Source of the DNA: CAYYWP01 sp050176585
Lineage (GTDB): Bacteria; Desulfobacterota; Binatia; HRBIN30; CADEER01
Length of the DNA stretch: 64,000 nt
NCBI GenBank assembly: GCA_050176585.1
Contig: JBFXHX010000020.1
Span: 1-64,000, forward strand
Direction of reading: 5' to 3'
In this document: positions 23,929-33,157 of the stretch, one piece after another
Layout: every line of letters starts with the position of its first letter
Numbering within the stretch: the stretch's first letter is position 1
Program-made: the position numbers and the translations under genes
Notes under the pieces: model-generated
Database searches by the model: none
What the model was told of the DNA's origin: nothing
What the model saw: the letters and a program-made list of their open reading frames with translations, nothing else

Positions 23929-25385
23929 GGGCCATGCCGGCGGCGGCGCGCTTCGCCCTGCTCGCGTGCATGTGCGGCTGCGCGCCGGTACGCGAGCTGG
24001 TGCGGCCCGAAGGCGGCGGCGGGTGGGGGCCGGCGGCGCGCCGCGCCGCCGTGCAGGAGCTGGCGCCACAGGCGGGCGTCGTCGATCCGCTCGCGCCGAC
24101 CTCGGCACCGGCGCCGGCCGTCTACGATCTGCGCGCGGCGCTCGCGCAGGCGGCGCTGGGCAATCGCGCGCTGCAGGCGGCCTCCGCGCGGTCCGACATC
24201 GCGCGGGCGCAGGCGCTGGAGGCGCGCGGACGGCTGCTGCCGAGCACCACGGCCGAGGGGCGCTACACGTGGTACACCGACGCGCGCAGCACCAGCGTGA
24301 ACCTGCCGCCGGATATCGTGCTGCCCGGGACGCCGCTGCCGCGCGTAGTCATCAGCGACACCGACGCGGGCACGGTGAACGCGCTGCTGTTGCTGCCGCT
24401 CGACATCTCCGGTGAGCTCCGCCAGATGCTGGCGGCGGCGCAGGCCGGGTACCGGGGCGCGGAGGCGCGCCGCTGGGCCACGGCGCTCGAGCAGGATCTG
24501 GCGGTCACGCGCGCGTACTTCGAGCGCTTGGCCGCCGAGCGGCTGCGCGACGTGACGGAGCAGACGGTCGCGCTGTATCGGCGCCAGCTCCGCGACGCGG
24601 AGGATCGCTTCAACGCCGGCCGGGTCACCAAGAACGAGGTGCTCGAGGTGCAGGTCGCGGTCCGCAACGCCGAGCAGCGGAAACTGCGCGAGGACGTCGC
24701 CGTCGACCGCGCCCGGTGGGCGTTCAACGAGGCGATCGGGGTCGCCGTCGACGCGCCCACCGCGGTCGAGGACGTCCACGAGCGGCCGGTGCTGCCGCCG
24801 GTCGACGACACCCTGCGCCTCGCGCAGCAGCACAACCCGGTACTCACCGCGCTCTTCGAGCGCCATCGCCAGCTGGAAGCCGAGCGCAGCGCGCTGGAGC
24901 GCAGTCGGTTCCCGCGCTTCAACGCCGGCGGTGCCATGGACTACTCGAGCTCTGACCTGTTCACGCCGAACCAGATCGGGTCCGGTTTCGTCGGCTTTCG
25001 CTGGGATCTCGGGACCGACACGCAGCGCGAGCAGCGCCTCGCCGCCGCCGCGGCGGCGCTGGAGGAGAACCGGGCCCAGCTCGAAGCCGAGCTCCGGGCG
25101 CTCGAGCACGCGTTGCGCGCCACGCAGCGCGCCGCCGAAGAGCGCCTGGCCGCACTCGAGACGGCGCAGGTGGCGATCGGCCAAGCGGAGGAGAACCTGC
25201 GCATCCGCCAGCAGCAGTTCGGCGTGGGCCGCGCGCAGACCCGCGACGTCCTGGAGGCGCAGCGCCTGCTCGCGGAGCAGCGCGCGGTGTTGGCGACCGC
25301 GCTCTACGAGGCGCAGACGCGCCGCGCCGAGCTGCAGCAACTCATGGGCGAGCCGTTGAACGCGCTGCTCGCGGAAGGGGACTGA
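23925..25385 (+). CDS. TolC-like outer-membrane efflux lipoprotein
   Basis: 486 residues. A short signal ends in a lipobox-like L-L-A-C (Cys15), with further Cys at 17 and 19. Two OEP repeats follow: long helices with heptad-like patterns (about 80-270 and 300-470) and beta strands between, as in TolC/NodT proteins. Typical stretches are F-N-A-G-R-V-T-K-N-E-V-L-E-V-Q and Q-Q-F-G-V-G-R-A-Q-T-R-D-V-L-E-A-Q. It forms the outer-membrane channel for the ABC pump encoded downstream, which in Escherichia coli has no dedicated channel gene. Confidence 0.9.
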   Translation: MRAMPAAARFALLACMCGCAPVRELVRPEGGGGWGPAARRAAVQELAPQAGVVDPLAPTSAPAPAVYDLRAALAQAALGNRALQAASARSDIARAQALEARGRLLPSTTAEGRYTWYTDARSTSVNLPPDIVLPGTPLPRVVISDTDAGTVNALLLLPLDISGELRQMLAAAQAGYRGAEARRWATALEQDLAVTRAYFERLAAERLRDVTEQTVALYRRQLRDAEDRFNAGRVTKNEVLEVQVAVRNAEQRKLREDVAVDRARWAFNEAIGVAVDAPTAVEDVHERPVLPPVDDTLRLAQQHNPVLTALFERHRQLEAERSALERSRFPRFNAGGAMDYSSSDLFTPNQIGSGFVGFRWDLGTDTQREQRLAAAAAALEENRAQLEAELRALEHALRATQRAAEERLAALETAQVAIGQAEENLRIRQQQFGVGRAQTRDVLEAQRLLAEQRAVLATALYEAQTRRAELQQLMGEPLNALLAEGD

Positions 25386-25388
25386 CCG

Positions 25389-26435
25389 GTGTCGCGCCGC
25401 TTCGCACTCGTCGGGATCGCCCTGCTCGGCGCCGCCGCCGCGGGCTACGCGCTGTGGGGACGCGGCAACCGCGCCGCGTACTTCACCGGCGTGGTGGAGG
25501 GCGAAGAGCGCGTCATCCGCAGCGAAGTGCCCGGCCGCGTCCTCGCAGTCGAGTTCCACGAAGGCGACGCCGTGCCGGCAGGCGCCGTGGTGGCGCGCCT
25601 CGACGACCGCGACATCGCGGCGACGATCGCGGCCAAGGAGCAATCGCTGAAGGTGCTCGATGCCGACATTCGCCGCCAGGAACAGCAGGTGGCGACGATC
25701 GGCCAGACGTGGGAGCAGGACGTGCGGGCGCGGCAGGCGGATCTCCGCCAGGCGCTGGCGGCGTCCGCGCTCGCGGAGGCGACGTTCAAGCGGGAACGCG
25801 AGCTCATCGGCAGCGGCGCCAGCACCCAGCAGTTGCTCGACGAGGCGCGCGCCGCCCGCGATCAAGCGGCGAGCGGAGTGGAGCGCGCCCGGGGGCTGCT
25901 GGCCCGCACCGAAGCCGAACACGGCACCATCGACGTGGCGCGCCGCCAGCTCGACGTGCTGCGCCAGCAGCGCGCGCTCGCCGATGCCGAGCTGGCGGCG
26001 CTGCGGGTCACGCATGACAAGTACGTGGTCCGGGCGCCCGACGTGCCCACGCGTGTCGAGACGCAGTTCCTGTGGCCGGGCGAGCTGGCGCAGCCCGGTA
26101 CGCCGATCATGGCGCTGCTCGATCCCACCGATCAGTACGTGCAGATCTACGTGCCCGTCGCCGATCTCGACCGCGTCCGGGTGGGTCAGCGCGTCGCAAT
26201 CGAGCTCGATAGCGAACCCGGCCGGCGGGTGCCGGGTGAGATCAGCTTCATCGCCGATCGAGCAAACTTCACGCCCGAGAAGATCGAGACCCGCGATGAC
26301 CGCGTCGGGCAGGTCTATCGCGCCAAGGTGCGCATCCTGCGGGATGTCGAGCGGTTTCGCCCCGGCACCGAGGGCAACGTCTACCTCGAGCAGGGCCCGG
26401 CGGCGACGCCGGCGGCGTCGCCCGCTGCGGCATGA
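25389..26435 (+). CDS. HlyD-family periplasmic adaptor (YbhG-like)
   Basis: 348 residues from a GTG start 3 bases after the previous stop. N-terminal membrane anchor (residues 5-23), a lipoyl half-motif (V-R-S-E-V-P-G-R-V-L-A-V-E-F-H-E-G-D-A-V), a long coiled-coil hairpin (about 85-195), then the second lipoyl half D-K-Y-V-V-R-A-P-D-V-P-T-R-V and a beta-barrel (V-G-Q-R-V-A-I-E-L-D, P-G-E-I-S-F-I-A). The order matches the YbhG adaptor. It bridges the permease pair and the TolC-like channel. Confidence 0.92.
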   Translation: MSRRFALVGIALLGAAAAGYALWGRGNRAAYFTGVVEGEERVIRSEVPGRVLAVEFHEGDAVPAGAVVARLDDRDIAATIAAKEQSLKVLDADIRRQEQQVATIGQTWEQDVRARQADLRQALAASALAEATFKRERELIGSGASTQQLLDEARAARDQAASGVERARGLLARTEAEHGTIDVARRQLDVLRQQRALADAELAALRVTHDKYVVRAPDVPTRVETQFLWPGELAQPGTPIMALLDPTDQYVQIYVPVADLDRVRVGQRVAIELDSEPGRRVPGEISFIADRANFTPEKIETRDDRVGQVYRAKVRILRDVERFRPGTEGNVYLEQGPAATPAASPAAA

Positions 26436-27364
26436 CCCACCCCGCGCTGGCCGTCCGCGGTTTGCGCAAGCGCTTCGGCGACCGCGTGGCGCTCGACGGC
26501 GTCGATCTCGAGCTCTCCGGTCCTCAACTGGTCGGCGTCGTGGGCCCCGACGGCGCTGGCAAGACCACGCTGTTGCGCGCCATCGCCGGTCTGCTCGAGA
26601 TCGAGGCGGACTCGGCCCACGTCCTCGGCGTCGACCTCACCGGCGATGTGCGCGAGCTCAAGGCCCGGATCGGCTACGTTCCCCAGGTCTTCAGTCTGCC
26701 GCGCGACCTCTCGGTGATCGAGAATCTGCGCTTCGCCGCCCGCCTGCATCGACTCGACGCCGACGTGTTTCGCCTCCGCGCCGAATCGCTGCTCGCCCGC
26801 ACCGGCTTGGCGCCGTTTACCGGCCGTATGGCCGGCGCGCTGTCGGGCGGCATGAAGCAGAAGCTCGCGATCAGTTGCGCACTGCTGTCCGAGCCGGTGC
26901 TCTTGCTGCTCGACGAGGCGACCGCCGGCGTGGATGTCATCGCGCGCGACGAGATCGGCTCGATGCTGCGCGAGCGCCGCCGCACCACGCTGATCCTCAT
27001 CAGCACCAGCTACCGCGAGGAGGTGGAGACCTGCGACCGCCTCGTCTATCTCGACGCCGGCCGTCTCGTCGCTACCGGCACGCCGGCCGAGCTGAGGCGG
27101 CGCGTCGCGGTCGAGTTCTACCGCGCCTGGGGCGACGACCCGCGCGCGATCGCCGACGCCGCGCGCGCGTTGCCCTACGTCGAAGACGCGCGCGCGATAA
27201 ACGGCTACGCGCGCGTCGAGGTGCCGCGCGCGCGCACGCCCGGCGAGCCCCGGGTGCTAGCCGACCTCGCCGCGCTCCCGGTGCGCGTCCACCTGACCGA
27301 GCCCCTCGCATTGGACGCGGAGACGATGCTGCTCGCGCTGGCGCGCGGCGAGGTCGCCCGATGA
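26432..27364 (+). CDS. ABC transporter ATPase (equivalent of one half of YbhF)
   Basis: 310 residues, start overlapping the adaptor's stop (ATGA). Walker A G-P-D-G-A-G-K-T-T (38-46), signature L-S-G-G-M-K-Q-K, Walker B L-L-L-L-D-E-A-T, and a degenerate H-loop region S-T-S-Y-R-E-E where the usual His is replaced. A C-terminal extension of about 90 residues follows the nucleotide-binding domain. In Escherichia coli YbhF both ATPase domains are fused; here they are separate genes. Confidence 0.92.
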   Translation: MTHPALAVRGLRKRFGDRVALDGVDLELSGPQLVGVVGPDGAGKTTLLRAIAGLLEIEADSAHVLGVDLTGDVRELKARIGYVPQVFSLPRDLSVIENLRFAARLHRLDADVFRLRAESLLARTGLAPFTGRMAGALSGGMKQKLAISCALLSEPVLLLLDEATAGVDVIARDEIGSMLRERRRTTLILISTSYREEVETCDRLVYLDAGRLVATGTPAELRRRVAVEFYRAWGDDPRAIADAARALPYVEDARAINGYARVEVPRARTPGEPRVLADLAALPVRVHLTEPLALDAETMLLALARGEVAR

Positions 27365-28293
27365 GCGCGCCGATCATCGTCGCGCGCGGGCTCACCAAAC
27401 GCTTCGGCGACTTCGTCGCCGTCGACCACCTCGATCTCGAGATCGCGCCCGGCACCATCTTCGCCTTCCTGGGCGCGAACGGCTCGGGCAAGAGCACCAC
27501 GATCCGGATGCTGATCGGGCTGCTGGTGCCCACCGCCGGGTCGATCGTGCTCGACGGCGTGGACGTCATCCGCACGCCGCGCCGGGTGCGCGACCGCATC
27601 GGGTACATGGGGCAGAAGGTGAGTCTGTATCAGGGGCTCACCGTGCGCGAGAACGTCGAGTTCTACGCCGGCCTGCTCGGGATCGAGGACGCGGATCTGG
27701 AGCGCCGCTGGGGGACGCTGCGCGAGCGCTTCGCGCTCGCCGAGCACGAAGCCGAGCGCACCGAGAGCCTGCCGGCGGGCGTGCGCCAGCGCGCCGGACT
27801 GGCCGTCGCCATCTTGCACCATCCCCGGGTGCTGTTTCTGGACGAGCCGACCGCGGGGGTCGACGCGCAGAACCGGGCGCGATTCTGGGAGCTGATCCGC
27901 GAAGCGGCCGGTGCCGGCGTCACCGTCTTCGTCACTACGCATTTCCTGGAAGAGGTCGACTACTGCGACCGCGCGTGCGTGATCCACGCCGGCAAGCTGA
28001 TCGCCGACGCGCCGCCAGAAGGACTGCGCCGGCGGTACTCCGAGGGATACCGGATCCGCGTCGAGTGCCCGCCGGCCGCGCTCGCTCCCGCCGAGAGCGC
28101 GCTGCGTGCTGCGGGGTTCACTTGGCGCGCGACGGCCGATGCGGTCGAGCTCTCGATGCCCAGCTTGACGCCGGCCGCGCTCGCCGCGCTGGCGCGCGCG
28201 CTCGCTGCGCACGGCGCGCCGGCGGTGCGGATCCGACAGCCCGCGATGCCCGACATCTTCCGCCGCCTGTTGGCGGCCGAGCAGCCGCAATGA
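27361..28293 (+). CDS. ABC transporter ATPase (equivalent of the other half of YbhF)
   Basis: 310 residues, ATGA overlap with its partner. Walker A G-A-N-G-S-G-K-S-T (38-46), Q-loop Y-M-G-Q-K, Walker B V-L-F-L-D-E-P-T, H-loop V-T-T-H-F-L-E-E. The signature is L-P-A-G-V-R-Q-R, a clear departure from L-S-G-G-Q. With a weak H-loop in one ATPase and a weak signature in the other, the pair likely forms an asymmetric heterodimer with one good catalytic site. Confidence 0.92.
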   Translation: MSAPIIVARGLTKRFGDFVAVDHLDLEIAPGTIFAFLGANGSGKSTTIRMLIGLLVPTAGSIVLDGVDVIRTPRRVRDRIGYMGQKVSLYQGLTVRENVEFYAGLLGIEDADLERRWGTLRERFALAEHEAERTESLPAGVRQRAGLAVAILHHPRVLFLDEPTAGVDAQNRARFWELIREAAGAGVTVFVTTHFLEEVDYCDRACVIHAGKLIADAPPEGLRRRYSEGYRIRVECPPAALAPAESALRAAGFTWRATADAVELSMPSLTPAALAALARALAAHGAPAVRIRQPAMPDIFRRLLAAEQPQ

Positions 28294-29420
28294 GCTGGCG
28301 GCGCCTCCGCACGCTCATGCGCCGCGAGGCCCGGGCGACGCTGCGCGACCCGTTCATGCTCGCCGCGCTGATCGCGGTGCCGTTGCTCGCCCAGCTCGCC
28401 TTCGGCTTCGTGATGTCGGCCGAGGTCCACGATTTGCGCCTCGGCGTGCTCGATCAGTCGCAGAGCGCAGCCAGCCGCCGTTTGCTCGCGGACATCGGAG
28501 CGGGGGGCCACTTCGCGATCGAGCTGCTGCCGGACCGCACCGCGATCGAGCGCGGGTTTCGCAGCGGCCGCCTGGGTGCCGCGCTCATCATCCCACCCAC
28601 CTTCGCGCGCCGCCTCGGGGAAGCGCCGGGCGCCGCGGCCGCCGACGTGCAGGTACTGTACGACGCGAGCGAGACCGTGCTGGCGGGCAACGCCGAGGCG
28701 TTCCTGCGCACCTTGATCGCGGCCAGCGCGTCGGCGCAGGCGGAGCAGCGCGGCGGCGTGCCGCCCGGGCAAAGCTCGCCAGGCATTCGCGTGCTGGTGG
28801 ATGCGCTGTACAACCCCGAGCTCGACGGCACCCCGTACATGGTCGCCGGCACGTTCGGGTTCGTCCTCACCTTCCTCACCACGCTGCTCACCGCCGTATC
28901 GATCATCAACGAACGCATCGCCGGCACGTTCGAGCAGCTCCAGGTGACGCCGGCGACCTCGCTCGAGATCTTTCTCGGCAAGGTGTTGCCGCTCGGCGCC
29001 GTGTTCGCGGTGGACGTGATGCTCATGGTGCTGATGGCGGGCGCGCTGCTCGGGGTGTGGCCGCGGGGCAGCGCGCTATTCTTCATCGGCGTGTCCGCCT
29101 TCTACGTGTTGCTCTCCCTCGCCGTCGGCCTGTTCATCTCCGCGACCTCCAAGACCGCCGGTGAAGCGGTGCAGAAGACGGTGCTGACCAGCATCCCGCT
29201 CGTGCAACTGAGCGGGTTCGCCTTTCCGTTGCGCAACATGCCGCTGCCGGTGCAGTGGATCGCGGAGATCTTCCCAGCCACGCACTACATCCGCGTGGCG
29301 CGCGCCATCTACCTGCGCGGCGAAGGGCCGCTCGACCTCTTGCCCGAGCTCGGCCTGCTCGCGCTGTTCGGCCTCCTGCTGCTGCGCTTGTGCTTGCGCG
29401 GCATCGAGGCGCGCGCATGA
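28290..29420 (+). CDS. ABC-2 type permease (YbhS-like)
   Basis: 376 residues, again overlapping by ATGA. One N-terminal membrane segment (about 22-40), an extracytoplasmic domain (about 45-180), then five helices (Y-M-V-A-G-T-F-G-F-V-L-T-F, V-F-A-V-D-V-M-L-M-V-L-M-A-G-A-L-L, F-Y-V-L-L-S-L-A-V-G-L-F-I-S, and others). E-R-I-A-G-T-F-E-Q-L-Q-V-T-P is the coupling segment of the DrrB/YhhJ-type permeases. It forms a heterodimeric exporter with the next gene. Confidence 0.92.
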   Translation: MSWRRLRTLMRREARATLRDPFMLAALIAVPLLAQLAFGFVMSAEVHDLRLGVLDQSQSAASRRLLADIGAGGHFAIELLPDRTAIERGFRSGRLGAALIIPPTFARRLGEAPGAAAADVQVLYDASETVLAGNAEAFLRTLIAASASAQAEQRGGVPPGQSSPGIRVLVDALYNPELDGTPYMVAGTFGFVLTFLTTLLTAVSIINERIAGTFEQLQVTPATSLEIFLGKVLPLGAVFAVDVMLMVLMAGALLGVWPRGSALFFIGVSAFYVLLSLAVGLFISATSKTAGEAVQKTVLTSIPLVQLSGFAFPLRNMPLPVQWIAEIFPATHYIRVARAIYLRGEGPLDLLPELGLLALFGLLLLRLCLRGIEARA

Positions 29421-30586
29421 TCCGGCGCGCCGCAGCAGAGGCGCCCGCGCGCGCCGTCGAGCGGCGATTTGCGCGGCTGCCGCGCTTCTGGGCCAATGTG
29501 TTGGCCGTCGCCTACAAGGAAGCGAGCGTGCTCCGGCACGACCCGGCCTTCATCGCGGCGGTCCTCGTGCAACCGGTGGCGCTGGTGCTCCTATTCGGGG
29601 TAGCGCTGTCGAACGAGCCGGCCAACGTGCCGTGGGTGGTGCTCGACCAGAGCCAGACCGCGCTGTCGCGCCGTTTTGTCCAAGCGGTACAGGCCACGGG
29701 CTACTTCCGCCCACCCGTGCGCGTCCACAGCTACGACGAGGGCCTGCGCCGGCTGCAGCGCGGCGAGGCGGTCGCCTTCGTGGTCGTGCCGCGCGATTTC
29801 CGCCGCAGCGTGGAGCGCGCCCAGCCGACGGTGCAGGTGCTGCTGGACGGCACCGATCCGCTCACCGCGGCGCGCGTCGGCGGCATCATCTCGCAAGTCG
29901 GCGCGGCCTTCGACCCCGGGCGGGAAGACGTGCGTCCCCCCGCGCGCGTGGAGGCGCGGCAGCGCTTTCGCTTCAATCCCACGCTGAAGGACAGCGATTT
30001 CTTCCTGTCGGTGGTCGCCGGATTTCTCCTCACCAACTTGTGCCTGTCGGCCGCCAGTCTGGGCATCGTCGGCGAGCGCGAGAGCGGGACCTACGAGTAC
30101 GTCCTGTCCTTGCCGACCACGCCGCTGGAGATCGTCCTCGGCAAGATGCTGCCCTACGTGGGCGTGAGCTATGCCCTGCTGCTGCTCGCGATCGGCATGG
30201 TGGGCTTCTTCTTCGACCTCTGGCCGCGCGGGAGTTGGCTCGCGTTGTTCACCGCCACGCTGCCGTTCACGCTGGCTTCGCTGGGCATCGGCGTGTTCGT
30301 GTCGACGCTGGCCGCGAGCTCGGCGCAAGCGGTGTTCATCTCAGTGTTCTTCATGCTGCCGTCGTTCGTGCTCTCCGGCGCCATCTTCCCTCATCAACTC
30401 ATGCCGCCCGGCGTGCGCGAGGTGGCGTACCTGATGCCGCTGCACTGGTATCAGCTCGCGCTGCGCCGCGTCGTCGTCGCCGGTGCCGGCCTCGGCGACA
30501 TCGCGGTCGCCATCGCCGCGCTCTGGGCGCTCTTCGCCGGGCTGCTGCTGCTCATCCGCTGGCGGATGCGGCCGCGCTTGGCGTGA
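29417..30586 (+). CDS. ABC-2 type permease (YbhR-like)
   Basis: 389 residues, last gene of the operon and overlapping the previous one. Same architecture: first helix at about 42-64, a periplasmic domain with V-L-D-Q-S-Q-T-A-L-S-R-R, then five helices and the coupling segment E-R-E-S-G-T-Y-E-Y-V-L-S-L-P-T-T. Together the operon encodes a complete envelope-spanning efflux pump. By analogy to CecR/Ybh systems the cargo could be chloramphenicol-, cephalosporin- or cation-like compounds, but this is not shown here. Confidence 0.92.
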   Translation: MIRRAAAEAPARAVERRFARLPRFWANVLAVAYKEASVLRHDPAFIAAVLVQPVALVLLFGVALSNEPANVPWVVLDQSQTALSRRFVQAVQATGYFRPPVRVHSYDEGLRRLQRGEAVAFVVVPRDFRRSVERAQPTVQVLLDGTDPLTAARVGGIISQVGAAFDPGREDVRPPARVEARQRFRFNPTLKDSDFFLSVVAGFLLTNLCLSAASLGIVGERESGTYEYVLSLPTTPLEIVLGKMLPYVGVSYALLLLAIGMVGFFFDLWPRGSWLALFTATLPFTLASLGIGVFVSTLAASSAQAVFISVFFMLPSFVLSGAIFPHQLMPPGVREVAYLMPLHWYQLALRRVVVAGAGLGDIAVAIAALWALFAGLLLLIRWRMRPRLA

Positions 30587-30754
30587 ATGTGTGACGGGCC
30601 TGTAACGCTGCCAGGCTATTAGGCTGTTCGCCGTTGCGCATCATCGCCCGTGTCACAGCGGACCGATGGCGATACGGCAGTGTCCAGCGATGCTGCGCCG
30701 CGGTGGGGTGCGCGAGCAGCTGACCGCTAACAGCCTGACAGCGCAACAGGGGGT

Positions 30755-30775
30755 GGTGGCGCGCAGCGCGCCACC
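30755..30775. terminator. Hairpin between convergent genes
   Basis: GGTGGCGCGC and GCGCGCCACC form a near-continuous palindrome with a one-base centre, 10 bp before the stop of the molybdopterin gene. No T-tract. The 30587-30754 stretch otherwise shows nothing recognisable. Confidence 0.4.
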
Positions 30776-30785
30776 CCGGGTGATG

Positions 30786-33011
30786 CTACGCGGCGCACCG
30801 CTCCACGCGCACCAGCGCGTTGTAATCCGGTACGCCGCCGGTCACCGCGACCACGCCGCGACCGATCAGCGCGTTGGCTTCCGGCCAGTGTACCTGCAGG
30901 TTGCCGCGCGCGATCGGCGCGAGCTGGACGCGTCCTTCGAAGCGGCCGTGCGCGCTGACCAGCGCGATGCGGTCGTCGCCGGCCAGGTGGAGCTCGCCGG
31001 CGTCGTCGGGATGCATGAGCACCGCGTCGCGCGCGGCCCCGGTGAGCGGATCGACCTCGGCATAGATGAGCGTGTTGAACTGCTTGCCCCGGCGGGTGCT
31101 GACGCGGAACTCGCCGGGCGCTCGCTCGATGCTCGGCAGCGGTGGGGCGATGAAGGCGGCGCGGCCGTCAGGGGTCGGAAAACGGCCGCCGGCGGCGAGG
31201 TGCGGGCCGCCGTACTGGAACGCGTCGCCGGTATCGCGCAGGTCCTGGATGCCGTCGTACGCGGGCACGACGCGCGCGATCTCCCGCCGAATCGATGCCG
31301 CGCTCTCGCACCCGAGCAGGTGCTCTCGGGTGGGATCTACCGCCGCGGCGATGTCGCGCAGAATGCGCCATTCGGCGCGCGCTTCGCCGACCTGGCGCGG
31401 CAGCTCAGGGCTGTACATCACGCGCCGCTCGGTGCTCGTCTGCGTGCCGCCGCCTTCCTGTTCGTAACGCGTTTTCGCGGGCAGGAGGAGCACGGCTTCG
31501 CCGGGCTCGAGCAGCATCTGATCGGTGACGATGATGTCCTGATGCACACGCAGCGGAATGCCGCGCATCGCGGCCGCCACGTAGTCCGGGTCGGGCAGCG
31601 TGCGGAGAAAGTTGCCGCCGATCGAATAGAGGACATCGATCTCGCCGCGGGCCGCCGCTTCGACCATCTCCGGCGCCGTCAGGCCCGGCGCCGTCGGAAC
31701 CGGAAAGCCGTACGCGATCGACAGCTCGCGGGCGTTGTCTTCCGTGATCGGCAGGCCGCCCGGCAATGCGGTGGCGTAGGCGCCCATCTCGGCGCCGCCC
31801 TGCACGCCGGAGTGGCCGCGGATCGGCATCAGGCCGCACTGCGGTCTACCGACATAGCCGCGGAGCAGGCCGAGGTTGATGATCATCTGCACCGATTCGC
31901 CGCCGAAGGCGTGCTGGGTGATGCCCATGCTCCACACCAACACCGCGCTCCGCGCGTCGCGGATCAGACCGGCGAATTCCTCCATGCTCGAACGCGAGAG
32001 ACCGGCCTGGCGCTCGAGCGTGGGCCAGTCCAGCGCCGACGCGGCGGCGGCGAGCGCTTCGCAGCCGGAGGTGTGCTCCGCGATGAAGTCGCGATCGACC
32101 CATCCGCGTTCGAGCAGCACCTTCACCACGCCGTACAGGAAGGCGATGTCGCCGCCTTGCGAGACCGGGAACCAGTAATCGGCGATCTCGCTGCCGAACA
32201 GCGCGCTCTTCGCGTGGGACGGCACCCAATACCGCTCCATGCCGGGTTCCCGGTAGGGATTGACCAGCGCGACCCGCGTGCCGTGCCGCTTCGCCTCGTG
32301 CAGGTATTTCATCGACACCGGCTGGTCGTTGGCGGGGTTCGAGCCGAAGAACACGATCAGGTCGGTGCCCCACCAGTCTCGGTAGCTGCACGTCGTGGCG
32401 GCCAGCCCGAGGGCGCGCTTCATCGCGCCGGTCGAGGGCGAGTGGCAAAGGCGGGCAGCATTATCGACGTTGTTGGTGCCGAGAAAGCGCGCCACCTTCT
32501 GAGCGGTGTAGTAGGTCTCATTGGTGATGGCCCGCGAGGTGAGAAAGAACGCGAGGCGCCGCGGCGCACTGGCGCGGATCTGCGCGGCGATGCGCTCGTA
32601 GGCCTCGTCCCAGCTGATCGGCTGAAACCCCGCCGTGCCGCGGACGCGCAGCAGCGGCACGGGCAGCCGGCCGAGCGCGCGCAGGTCCTCATTGCGCCAC
32701 CCGGCGAGCGCGCCGACGTCGGCGAGGCGCGCGGGATCGAGCGCCGACATGGTGTTCAAGCGCAGCAGGTTGAGCCGCGTCATGCAAAGGTGGACGCTGT
32801 CGATGGTCCAGTCGTGCAGGCCCGCCACGCCCAGCGCGCAGCCGTCGCACACGCCACGGCGGAGCACCTGCCACGCGTAGCCGAGGTGGTCGCGATTCTC
32901 CCAGACGATGCGCGCCACGTCGCGGAAGTGGCGCGGCTTGGTGTGTGCGAGGCCGAAGGGCACCGCAGCGGCCAGGCGCTCTTTCCAAGTCCGCTCGATG
33001 GCGTGCGTCAT
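30786..33011 (-). CDS. Molybdopterin oxidoreductase, YdeP/FdhF-like (TIGR01701 type)
   Basis: 741 residues from M-T-H-A-I-E-R-T-W-K. N-terminal cluster region is C-D-G-C-A-L-G-V-A-G then H-L-C, the reduced Cys set usual for the YdeP family. The cofactor domains show N-V-D-N-A-A-R-L-C-H-S-P-S-T, W-G-T-D-L-I-V-F-F-G-S-N-P-A-N-D, G-I-T-Q-H-A-F-G, M-P-I-R-G-H-S-G-V-Q-G-G and the C-terminal molybdopterin-dinucleotide domain Q-F-N-T-L-I-Y. No signal peptide, so cytoplasmic. The family is linked to acid tolerance and formate-like oxidation, but the reaction is unknown. Genes for a delta subunit or FdhD are not adjacent. Confidence 0.9.
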   Translation of the reverse strand: MTHAIERTWKERLAAAVPFGLAHTKPRHFRDVARIVWENRDHLGYAWQVLRRGVCDGCALGVAGLHDWTIDSVHLCMTRLNLLRLNTMSALDPARLADVGALAGWRNEDLRALGRLPVPLLRVRGTAGFQPISWDEAYERIAAQIRASAPRRLAFFLTSRAITNETYYTAQKVARFLGTNNVDNAARLCHSPSTGAMKRALGLAATTCSYRDWWGTDLIVFFGSNPANDQPVSMKYLHEAKRHGTRVALVNPYREPGMERYWVPSHAKSALFGSEIADYWFPVSQGGDIAFLYGVVKVLLERGWVDRDFIAEHTSGCEALAAAASALDWPTLERQAGLSRSSMEEFAGLIRDARSAVLVWSMGITQHAFGGESVQMIINLGLLRGYVGRPQCGLMPIRGHSGVQGGAEMGAYATALPGGLPITEDNARELSIAYGFPVPTAPGLTAPEMVEAAARGEIDVLYSIGGNFLRTLPDPDYVAAAMRGIPLRVHQDIIVTDQMLLEPGEAVLLLPAKTRYEQEGGGTQTSTERRVMYSPELPRQVGEARAEWRILRDIAAAVDPTREHLLGCESAASIRREIARVVPAYDGIQDLRDTGDAFQYGGPHLAAGGRFPTPDGRAAFIAPPLPSIERAPGEFRVSTRRGKQFNTLIYAEVDPLTGAARDAVLMHPDDAGELHLAGDDRIALVSAHGRFEGRVQLAPIARGNLQVHWPEANALIGRGVVAVTGGVPDYNALVRVERCAA

Positions 33012-33157
33012 GCGGGCGGACGTTAGCGCGAATGCCGCGGCGAGGGGAGGCGGGTCGCGGTGCGGCGCTGCGGCGGCCGCTGGTTTGACGCTGCGGAGCG
33101 CTTCGTCGTACGTGCTCGTGAGCCCCGTTCGGGGCCGCACGCCAACTGGAGGAAAAA

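Noticed and set aside
23775..26015. Very long minus-strand ORF (over 700 codons) opposite the TolC and HlyD genes
   Set aside because: GC-rich codon bias leaves the opposite strand open. The product is low-complexity Arg/Ala/Leu-rich with no motif, while the plus-strand genes have clear domains.
30666..33026. Plus-strand ORF of almost 800 codons opposite the molybdopterin enzyme
   Set aside because: Shadow of a well-supported gene; composition is Arg/His/Asp-rich with no recognisable domain.
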